DNA of 35,461 nucleotides, taken from contig JAIPMN010001246.1 of assembly GCA_020650975.1 (NCBI GenBank), positions 689 through 36,149 on the forward strand, in the 5' to 3' direction. Every line of letters begins with the position of its first letter. Position 1 is the first letter of the stretch. The notes under the pieces are model-generated. The model ran no database searches. It was not told where the DNA came from and saw only the letters and a list, made by a program, of their open reading frames with translations. The stretch is from Apostichopus californicus (Eukaryota; Echinodermata; Holothuroidea; Aspidochirotida; Stichopodidae). Made by a program: the position numbers and the translations under genes. Below are positions 11,601 through 23,600 of the stretch, piece by piece.

Positions 11601-14600
11601 TGAATAAAATACAGAGAAAGAGATAAACTAAAGCCAAGTGCTCGTTACGTAATGGAACTGAGAAACAAAATGGTGTGCATCAGAGACTCATATGTACAAA
11701 TTAGCATTTAAAACAGTTTGAAAGTATAAACCTCAAATGTTGATTGTGGTCCTGCCGTTAATGTGAAGATTATAGTATTCTTCTTATAGCTTGCACTGTG
11801 TTAAAAAAACATTCTTTAAGATGTATTCCTCTTTTTGAGGTCAAGGCGTGGTGTAGCTGTTAAAGGTGTCTGTCAGTTTGAGTGGGGCACCTGCTCTTTC
11901 CCCACAAATCATACCCCTCCCCCTCCCCCTCCCCCTCCTCCCAGCTCCTCTCTCTATCTGCAAACTATTCTTATAGACCTAGAAATAATTCACCAGCAGA
12001 ACTGAATGTTCTACTTACATTTCTGGTCTTTCGATGCCTTTCTCCCAAGCTATATCTCTGTAGGTCTGCATGGCTAGCAGAATGCTCTCAGTACCACCAC
12101 TGGTCATCTAAAAGGAATAAATAGAGAAAAAGAAGGAGAGGATATTAACTGCCGAAAAGCCCCAAGAATGTAGCTTATTACTGACAAGAATAAACTTGAG
12201 TGGGGGCTCTCGGTCAATACGTTAAAAGCAAGCAATTGGACTCCAGATATTGTAGAATTCCTGACAAGTGTAGATGATATCGCTGGTATGGTTAAAACTA
12301 GTAGCCGTATTGTTAGCAAACCATGAGACCATGTTTGAACCATGTTTGAAGTGGGACATGAAAATACAGTATATATAAAGTTGTCCAAACTGGGTTAAGT
12401 TCTGTAGGGATTAATAATTGGAGGGAGGGGGGGGGCAGGAGGGGTTGCATTTTCATAAACATTCATAAATCTTTCTTTGTCAACTACTGATTGCTTATAT
12501 TATTTCAACCAATTTCTACCGGCTTGATCGTTATTTTGGTTGAGCATAACAAGTCCAGGTTGGTTTCTTTCGTTTCGTTATGTTACATTCTCTCCAAGGC
12601 TACCTGTTTTGACTTGAATATTTGATAACGTTAACATACCTACCGAAAGCGACGAAATTACTCACCGTTCCTCCAGAGTTTGGGCCTCCGTGAAATAGTT
12701 TAAGGCTCATAGAGACGACCTCTGCTTCCATGCGCCTGACCTCGGGGAAGACATCTGGGTGGAGGGGATTGGTCCAAGCAAAGTCATGGTAGACCTGACC
12801 AAGAAAAAGGAAGAAAAAAGAAAATTCAGAAATCTCATAAATTGCTTTGATGAATCTTACCGTAAGAGAGAAGCATGGTATTATACCATGATAAAGTGGG
12901 AATGGTAACTTGTGAGTGGTTACTATTAAATGCATATGAAGTGCACCGGGCAACAAAGAGATATCCTTCTACATTACGGTGGAATATGAACTTGTACTGG
13001 ACAAGTTTTTCTCCACCTGTGCTTTAACAGGATGGTGGAATTGTTGAGTCACTGTTACGTGAAACAGCTTTTTATTATGTTCCAATTATTTATTCCATCA
13101 TAAATATGGACTACCTAATAACCATTCTGTTGGCATCAGATGTGTATATATGTAGCATAGTAATTGATGGGTGTATTTATATATATAATATATGTATATA
13201 TAATGAATGTGTAGCAAGTGGTATGACAGATATATAATATATTACTAAAGATCAACACAACAGAAAAATTCCACTTCGCGACCGGTTTCGTCCTTTTGGG
13301 ACCCCAGACTATTGTGTCTCTATTAATTGATATTTATCATTATATTTCTCTTTTACTGCCTGGCTTGCCTATAAAAAGTGGTAATTCTGTGTAAATTGTC
13401 TTGTGCTTATAGTTTGACTTTCGTAGGCTTAGTTCGTCGGTGTGTGTGTTACATTTAAAACGTATACCAACATTTACCATTCCTGGAATAACCTTCAAAC
13501 TATGGGTATGCTCCCTTAATTATTAAACTCAACAGAGAATTTTATTCCGCAAATTTTCTCTTCCTTCCATCTCTACTGAAATGTTTCCTTTCCTACGACA
13601 GATTTGACAGCAAGAGGAAACCTACCGATTTATAATGAAGGACTGGTATTTCAGACAGTGTGCTAATTGTTCATCTGACAACATGGAAGTGATAAATGAT
13701 GTTTCCCAGACAACAAAGTACGGTTGTCCAACAAAAGATTGAACGTTGAACGTAAGTAATGACTGTGTGTCCTTACTGTAAAAGGGAGGGTGGGGGGGGG
13801 GAAGGGAAATGGTCGACTTGGAAACAGCCATTTGTCATGAGGTAATTATTCCAGACTAGTACAAAGGATATGGTGTCTGTCTTGGCTATCTGAGAGTTAG
13901 TGACAGGAACAAGATATGCCAGGGCAGGGGGTAGGGGTGGGTGGGGATTGATATCACTACTTTATTATGCTCTTCTGAAATTGCTAAGTTTTGCTAAAAT
14001 GTGATTTCACTTGGAACAAAGAAATAAATAGAGTATTTGGTTTAGTTTCTTCAACAATAACTGGTGTCACAGTAGGCTGATAACCTTTATGAACATTTTT
14101 TTTCATGACCACCAGAAAGGAAAATGTAGCCTGTAGGTCTGTAAGAATGCAATCTGTTACCAAAAAGACTGTAGAAAGATCTTACTGAAGTTACAAAACA
14201 ACTCCAGTATAGTAAGATTCTCCTATCAGAGTTCCTAATCTTTGGTTCTACGGCAGTGTCGTGAATGTTCGGCTCACAATCACCAAAAGCAGAGCAGCGA
14301 TACCTAGGACATTTATTGTAACTTCGTATATTTTAGACAATTGACTGCCAACCCTAATCTATGAAAAACTATTTCCACTGCAATTGGTTTCTAGAATACA
14401 TCATGTCAAGTTTCACCAACATTTTGAGGATTCATGTCAATTCCTATCGAACAACTTTTCGTAGTCAAAACTAAATCTTTCTTCAACCTTCACACTGAGG
14501 AAACTTAACTTTCAGGACAAGACTTCATCCTTCGGACCGGACAGAATCTAGTCCATCCAGTTCCAACCCTCACAACATCTACAAGTTAACTCTAAAACCG

Positions 14601-17600
14601 ATTAACACCTCAGGTTGGAAAGTGCAAACGAAGGGCTGGTTCNNNNNNNNNNNNNNNNCCTTCCTTTATTAAAACTGAATAAAGTAAACGGATAATGGAA
14701 AACCGACCAGGAAATTTTAGACAATGGGAAGGAACAAAGAAATTTATGGGTAGAATGGAAATGGAACCAGTGACCTCTGGGTTACAAGCCCAGAGGTCAC
14801 TGTTTTTTTTGTTTATGAAAACTACTGAGTGTACGAAAATTGAAGATGACCCACCTTTGAACACAGGGTTGATAACTCCTCCGTGCCACCATACACACAA
14901 CCAGAAACCTTGCCTCCTTTCCAATCAGCAAAGGCTACACAAAGGAAACAAAAGAAAGAAGAAAAAAAAGAAAAATCAATATTTAATTTCAAGAAATATT
15001 GAGTTTGATGATTCATTGAACATGTTACACTTTTCAACTTCACATCCGTTATTTCCTGTTATAATTCACATCACATCATGATACATAAATGCTCGACGGA
15101 CTTTTCACGAATCCAGCATAGTTTGGCAAATTAGAGCACCTATTAATACTAAGCACTGTAGATACGAAAGTCAACATGTCAGCAAAGTTTACAAAGGAAG
15201 CTACTTGAATTACATCTCTTAGAAAATGACTTTGAATGATAAATTTTGAAATGCTGGAGAACCCCCAAAAAACTGTTCAGGCCAGGTTGTGTTTCGAAAC
15301 CACTTTAAATTTGTGAGAAATATCCCACTTTAAATTCATCAATTATGAAAGTGGCTGGATTAATTGAATCTAACACACAGACCCGTAGGACAGTTCCTCT
15401 CTGATGCAACACAACTCTCAATATTTAGGAAAACATAGTAGGGTGCCTACAGTAAGACTACTAGTGCCTATTGTCGATATCAGTATGTAACAAAATAACA
15501 AATGATTATTCGTTTCTAGATATAGCTTCAATCAAGAACTCATTTCATTTCATTATCTAGTCTATGAAGTTACTGGTAGACTTTTCGCTTTGCTCGCAAA
15601 ATTACAATGATATTTATTGACATTCTGTCCTCAAGTTTTTGACGAAATTGGTTTTTGTTTTCAGAGCTACAGTATTCAGTCGTTGGTTCCTATTTAGAGT
15701 CCTTTTTATTATAACGATTCATCAAGAAACGAGTGAACATTCTTGATTTGTTTGTGAAAAGTGGTCGCTATGGGACATTCCATTATGTGGTAGGTATGTA
15801 GAAACCTTTCCCTCACTCTGAATCGACTATAACTTTAGGTTGTGTGTATTCTCATTCTTTGTTGCATGTTATTCATCAGTAAATATTTCATTCAAAACAT
15901 ATCTGATCATCTAAAGAATCCAATTGTTGCATTATATTATTATAACATATTATAACTGATATTCACTCAACCTTTTTATTAAATTGATGACTTTGGATGT
16001 TTGGTTCAAAACGGAAAGCCTCCTCCTACACAGTGTAATTTCCTCCATCAAACTATTTCTACAAGAATCATTTCAATCGGTCGAGCAAACAGCTTTTTCG
16101 CATTAACATCCTCCATAACCAACGAACAATATAACCTCATAGAGAGGGTGGCTACGAGTCACGCAACTACATTTCCAGTTTCTCATGACTTTTCTGTGGT
16201 TACTGTTCATAGCATTCATAAATCTATTAAACACACACTTTTCACAACATCGATGTCTATTCACAAATTTCTCAAATAGCCTCTCCCTTCTTAAAAATGA
16301 CAAAACCCGCACATCACATACAGGTACATTTTCATAATTCTCGACAAGGGATTAATCTCACCCATTTTCGTTTGTTAGAAGGAAATAAGTTGACATCTAA
16401 TGCAGTCATATTTAAGGGTTCAATATAGATACAAATATAGACAAAGGGATGAGCCTGGGGTAAAAAAAAAAAATCACAGAACTTTGCAAAAAATGCGGTA
16501 TAGGCTCCAGTTTGCGTATGCTACAGTGTGTTAGGATAATAGTTTTTGTCACAGAGGTAGAAAAGAAATCATGGATATTCCGCGAATTCGCAATAAAAGC
16601 TCATGCCTGATAGAAAATTCATGTTACACTCACTTGCAGTCTTGTACTGCTCCAACCTTTTAAATATCTCGTCTGATGTTATCCCATCGGCAGGCAACCT
16701 GGTGAGGAAGTTGTCGCCTTCCTTGGTGGGGTACATCTCCTCCCCTATTTTCTGTACATTCTTCGCTAGTTCTGCCTTCACCTAAGAAATTGAAACAAAA
16801 GATATTAAAATTTAATTTAATTTATCAAATCAATACTCCTCTGAATGCAAATGAAAACTTGGGAAATATTTAAAGCATTTGTAATGAGTAAAAGTCTTGT
16901 ATGTTCCATTTTCAACAATTAAAGAACAGAGACCTCTGCAGTGGCGGAGCTAGGGGTATTGGTCAGGGGGGTCGAGAATGGTCTGTAGGGGCGCTTTCGA
17001 CACTATCTAAGCAGAGTGCCACCACAGGTTGACGCGGAGCGTACAGAATTTTTTTGAGTAAAGATACTCCCTAGATCGCTGGAAATGACCCTTTCCAGGT
17101 CTTGCTAATTTGCAGATAAACAAAGAATAAATAGGTGTCATCGCCAACAAAATGTGACAAATGTCAATAGGTAGATGAGAGTGCAATAAAAAGTCAATAA
17201 TAGCGAATAAGTAAAAAGTGGTAAAAAGCTGAAAAGGGCGCCAGCAGTCCATTTGAATCCGTCAGGGGGGGGGCATTCGCCCCCCCCCACCCCTGACTGT
17301 ATGGACGTTCCGCCACTGGACCTCTGCACATCTTCCACCCTCCTTGGAACCTTGTTTTTATACTGGGGCCTTTGAATCCAGGGTCCTTGAATCCTGGGTC
17401 TTATGTACTCGGACTATTAGGGTCCCCCAAAATCTCTTTCCACTCAAATAATGGTGAATTTTTACGCCAGTTGTACATGTACATGTATGTATGGTTTTGT
17501 CATATATTTTGGTAAGTCTGAGATGTTTATATTATCTCTGCTTGAAATCTGATCTTGTTACAAACAAGGATGATAGGGTTTGGCTGAGTATTCTGTATGT

Positions 17601-20600
17601 ATGGTTAGACATATAATCAACAATCCCTTGAAAACAGTATACATGATGCTGGTATTCACATAGTGTTATGTTTTAACTATTTACTGCCAGCAGGTAAACA
17701 GATCCCAGTCTAGTTAGATGATAGGTCATATATACTAGTATGCTGTTTCTGATGTGACAGGCCTCTTTGTTTCTGATGATTAGAGCCGATTAATTTCTTA
17801 ATTTGGTTACCAGGAAGTCGGATTATAACCTCACCTTTCCTCTGATAAAAGGTAAACCCTTGAGAAACGACCAGAAGTTTTGTACAACCCTCTGACGAAT
17901 TGCTGAAAGATATAAACAAAAGAATTAATTAATATATAAATTATTAAATACAAAGAAGCTGCTGAGAGCTGTGAAGAAGTAGTGGGATAATCATAATAAT
18001 AATAATAATAATACTAATACTAATACTAATACTAATACTAATAATAATAATAATAATAATAATAAAGATAATAATAATAATAAGTAATATTTATATAGCG
18101 CATAATCAGCAAAGCTGTTCAAAGCGCTTTACAAATGTAAAAGCTAAAAACAAATAGTAACAAAACCAAAATATTAAATATATAGAACCAATAAGGCAAA
18201 AAATGTAAAAGCAACAATATGAAAAACACCCGTACTAAACGATACTAAAAAAAAAATAAGAAATTAAAATAAAAAGCCCAAACGCAATAGTCCAAAACAA
18301 ATTCAGAAGTAAAGAGTAAAATAGATTAAATCTAGTCAATGTTTACTATAAATACAGTAAGTATGAGATATACATGTTGTATAATGCAGATGAGATACAT
18401 TTAATTTTTGCCTGCTGCTACTTCCAGAGTTAAAGAAAATTTTTCAATTTAATTTAAATCATCAGGCCATGCACATGCATGGAAATGCCATGGTGACACT
18501 TTATTCTGAAATTTACAACTAGGTAAATTAATTTAAGAGCTCAAACTTTGAGTATACAGTTAAAATTGCAACTGTTTTTGATGTTCCACAATAATACCTA
18601 GTGTGATAACTTGTTGTTATATGAATAAGGCATGATACCTCATAAATTATGATGTATGTATTAATTTTCTTTAGAACATATGTTGTACTGGTACTCCCAC
18701 CTGTAAATCTAAAGTGAATCTAAAATACTGTAACAACAGCTCACTGTCCTACAGTACAGTATGCAGCCTACTGTAGGAAGTAAAGTGAATCTAAAATACT
18801 GTAACAATAGCTCATTGTCCTACAGTAGGCAGCCTCTAGAGTCTAGATGCATAATTCTAACAACAGAATTGATTTTGTGGAAAGTTTGTGGAAAGTTGTG
18901 GAAGTTGGTCAAGTGGAAATTTTCTAATTCCAAAGTAATCACTTAATTCTTTTGTGGAGGAAATTGTCCTTACTGTACAGTAAGGACAGATTCCACACAA
19001 AGAACTTACCAGTGCTTGGTTCAAATACTGTACCACCAATTGATGCTTTACAATTGATGCTTTACTCACAGAATAACACCGACTGAACTACAGTATATAT
19101 CTTTCACAGCATGGACGTAATTTTCATAACATTGCAGCACTGGTGTTGGTGTTTCAACTGTACACCCCCCAAAAAACTAACTGGTTGGGTATTTACCGAT
19201 GACTTACCTGTCTCCTACACACCCCGATCTACCCTAGTTACGTAGTCTTAGGCACTTGCAATACACTAGCCCTAGCCTACCATGTTCTTAGGCTACTAGA
19301 GGGTGGATCGGAGTGTGTACTGTATGTATAGGAGACAAATTAATAAGGAGTGATGTCAATAAACTACAGTGTACTGTACTGTGCTGTACCTAAAACAGAT
19401 TCTTCACATTGTGTTCTAAAATCACTGATCAATACATGTACTGTACAGTAAACCTCTAACTCTCTACAACAGAAGCCCTACATCTGTCTGTGCACCAAAT
19501 ATCAGATCTCTACAGTACCAATTAAGTAACCTGTGGTATGATGTCATTGCCAATGATGTCATAGTGTGGTCCCTTCTTAATTTAGCTAAAACATCTGTTT
19601 ACTTGACAAATAAATACAGTATGTGGGCAGAGTAACTTCCTGTCCCATCCTCTGTATATAATCCATTGTCAAGAGTAGAAAAGATGTAACTTTCACCAAT
19701 TGTAGTCAGTGTGATTCAACCTATAGGAGCCGTGCTTAGGACAATTCTCTCAAGCTTACTTTCCCCTGACACAGTCACTGTATTCAGTAGATATCCAGCC
19801 AGTTGAAGATCTAATACTGTCTAATTCAACTACTTGTTCGTGTCCTTATATCTTGATCACATACCGCTGTGACACTACTGTTCCAGTTTCTCTGCTGACT
19901 CAAGCCACACTTTTAAACTTCAATAACTTTACAGTCAGTGGTAATTATTCATATTCAAGTATATACTGTACAACTTGCAAACTAAACATGAGAAATCAAG
20001 TCCAAATTCAGCATTCCGCCAAAACGATGTAATGTCACACGTGCGTATTATACGCATTGGCAATTAACAAAATGGAGTGTATTTCGTATTTTTTCTTCGA
20101 AGTTTTTCACCGATCAATACAATAAATAATCTATTCCCTCTGTAATCAAAATCACTATTTTCATTTTGCTCTGTCACGTCTGACTAACAAAAATTGTTTA
20201 CAACCACCAATGTTTATTTTCCAAGGTTAAATAATCAGCCAGTTTTTTTATTTGCCTTTGTTTTCTAAATCCACGCAAATCTGGAAGACAAAAGTGATAC
20301 GTGGTGTCTAGTGCACCACAATGATTTGGATTTGACAGTTTGTGCAGTGAAGTCTTCTCAAAATATTTTAACTTGAACGATGCTTCAAAAGCTGGTACTG
20401 TACTGTAACTGCTTCATACAAAAGCTGTGCGTTACAGATCTAATATATTTTTGACATTTCCGTATTTGTTGGATAGCCATTAAACATAAAATTGTAGTCA
20501 TTAATCCAGTTATAAAATGAGATGAAACTGAAGTATTTTCCTAATAATTCATCCTGAGCATGCTTGAAGTTCTACCCCCTGCACCCCCCCCCCCCACAAG

Positions 20601-23600
20601 CCCCCTTGAACCTAAGAACAACTTAAAATGCGGTGACTAAAACCCTGCAATATTGCAAAAGGGCATGAGTGGTTTGGGGTCAACACTATTAGTAATAATT
20701 CTGGGCAATTACAGCATGCTAAATGCTTGAAGCTACTGTACTGTATATATACTGTACACAACAGATTTGAAAATTGGTTTTAACCTTCTCCAACTATTGT
20801 ACTGCAGGGTACAGAGAAAAGGGAGCTGTTTTGTAATTACTTAACCACAAACCAAAGCCAATTTAACCACTGACTATCTGAGAAACCTTTATGCAACCTG
20901 TCCATCCACGTGGTTATTTTGCCACAGTATTCACATGTGTAACCGGCAAATATTTTACTTAGCAACCAAAGATGTGTCCCTCCAGAATCCACAAGCATGC
21001 ATTTTGTAGCAAACTATACACACATCACATGTATGGCTGTACAAAGCAAAGGGCAAGTCTGTCTTGTGATGTGTTACTGGACCTTGTTCTACGATGGGTT
21101 TTAATCTCTCAACTCGGCAAACATGATGAAATTAACCTAATCCGTAGATTAAACATTAACTAGAGAGCTAATAATACTCTGGTTCTTGGATGGGCTAGTG
21201 TGTACAGACTACAAAGAGATACACCACAGAAACCACCAGTATGTGATGCAAGGCTTTATTTAAAGCTCTGACATTAACCAAAGCCCTCCCCTCCATAAGA
21301 CCTACTACGTAATTTGTACAAAAGTTAATCAATACCTTGTGGAAGGTACTGGTAGTGCCTTTGGTTTATAAATAGCCGACCAAGTGTTGATCTGATATGT
21401 TGCAAGCGATAATACATCTGAAGTAATGATGCGGGGGGGGTGGGTGCGGAATCACCCATATAATGCAGGTCGAGAAATCTGTACACACACAGTACTACTG
21501 TTAGTGTAAATGTTTCATCCAGTGAGTACCACCGGATACTGTAGCCATGGATACTGTCTGCTACCCAGTTTTAAAGGAGACATGTATACATACATGTGAA
21601 AACCCATACAGTGTGTGATAATGAGTCCAGTTATGCAATACTTCCCCAATTACGTAACTAAGAAAAATCTTTTACCCTCTGTGAGATCCATTGCACATGT
21701 ATGATTAATGTTCCTTGTTTTCTTCACATTTAAGATCTTTTAATTTAAGGTAAACCAAAGATGATAATAGAGTAAGTATCCACTATCCCCTTAATTTAAA
21801 TGAATCAAATTACTCTACGTAAGAAGAGCAAAAGTGAGTATGTCCACAGACAATTATTACTCAATTAACAAATATAATTTATCAAAACTCCCTGCATAAA
21901 TTAGCATAAATTGGCAAAAATTATGGAATTTTACAAAAAGAGACCACTTACTTAATCTTGGATGGTCCAACCAGTTAATAAATCTTGTGACTAAGAGAGT
22001 GATTCCAGCAGCGATCAAAATAATCTGCCAGCCCTCGAATCCTCTGCAAGCTCCGTTCACAGCAACTCTTGCTTTCTCCAAGTATATGACTGTTGCTTCC
22101 TGTTAGGATATAGATCAACAGGAAATACTCTACAGTAAATAATATGAATTAAATGGATTTAAATTATATGCGAGATAGGAAGTGGCATCGCCAGACATTT
22201 AGAAGTGAGTGGGGGGAGGAAGGGGGGTGGGGACTTGCAGCAAAATGAGAGCAACATTTTAAGGGGTTCAGAGAATGCAGTTAATGCAAGTTGGTGCCAA
22301 AATGAGGGAGCCCAAATGTGGGAGTGGGCTCCAGGGCATGCCATAGGACCCCAATGGGTGGGGGAAGGGGGAGGGGTCAAGGTGGAAAAAAACAATTCAG
22401 AAACTATTATATTTTACAGTAATTCATTGTCTCAAGCTGAAGAAAATTTGGTGGTAAATTTAATTTCTGTCCGCTGTAAGAACGTCTTTTTCTCATACTG
22501 TGGAGAGTTTTTCAATTAAACTGAATGGTTCTGTTGATTTGCCTGTTGTCTGACATTGTGGTACACCAAAAACAACTTTCCTTTCTTCCGTTATTTTCCT
22601 TCAATGAATCATCTAATTATTGTTGTATGATTCATTCAAACACTGTTCTATCCATGGAAACAACCGAGGGATCAAAATGAACTCACAGGAAATGATTATA
22701 AATTGGAATTTTTTTTAACCCCCTCTTATTTTGGACAGTGCCAAACAATTATAGTGATACTGTAGTCTTTAGAGGGTTCAACTACAGGTTAGTGTTGTTA
22801 ACTTGTTTTCCGGTCGACTGAGGGACTTCCAAATCCTCTCACTCAGTGGCATGAACAACCCATTGTTCGAGTTGTCATCAGCTGGCTGCATGCCTTGTGG
22901 TAGACAATTTAAAGTGAAAGTGAACTTGTGTAGTTGTTACTCAGTAATCTGAAGACCATATTGGCAGAATGTCAAAGACAGAAGCACATGATGGCATTGT
23001 TGTTTGTTTCCCACGTGAACTATTTCTCCGGAGTTGCTAATTCACTGGTAAAATTGTTCTGACAAGCATTGTATGTCCCTGAGTTTTTGAGGTCACCACA
23101 GAAACAAATCAATCTCACCGGATCAAGAACTGAACAATCCATGGTAACCTCCATGTGTACTGTTATTTCATCCATCACAGTGTAGTGTATTTACATATAT
23201 TCATCATACACACAATGGTAAAAGGATTCAACAATGCAGTCCACAAACATGAAGGCTACCCAGTTATTCAATACGTATTTCTTAACTGGAAACAGAAAAT
23301 GTTAAAAACAAACTGGAAGAACGCAGTTAACGCAATTGAAGAAAATATGAATGTATAAACGGATATTGATTCAGTAGATACTGTGCAGTACTGTACATCA
23401 CAGTACTGAACTGTGCAGTACTGACTGTAATGTACAGATGATGCAATGTACAGCTAACAGTGTTGACAAGACTGGAAATAGTCTAAGAAATGATAAACTA
23501 CAATTTTGTATAATGTATCTACTCCCAAGCTCCTTCCTCCCTGTCCACCCTCCCCCCCCCCTTCTGTCCCCAACCCTTACTGAGTCAGCCACCACAGGTA

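Larger units (their letters stand above)
18141..21951 (-). other. SGPL1 intron 2, remaining part
   Basis: No exon was recognised here. The sequence is dense in TACTGTA, CAGTACAG and related self-complementary words, including a 22-bp perfect palindrome at 18966-18987. It also has C- and G-runs near 20586 and 21432. Coding frames are short and look random. Confidence 0.7.

Noticed and set aside
14768..14802. Candidate functional tRNA-Thr (TGT)
   Set aside because: The acceptor and D arms are missing and the B-box is decayed. Only an anticodon-arm-like hairpin remains.
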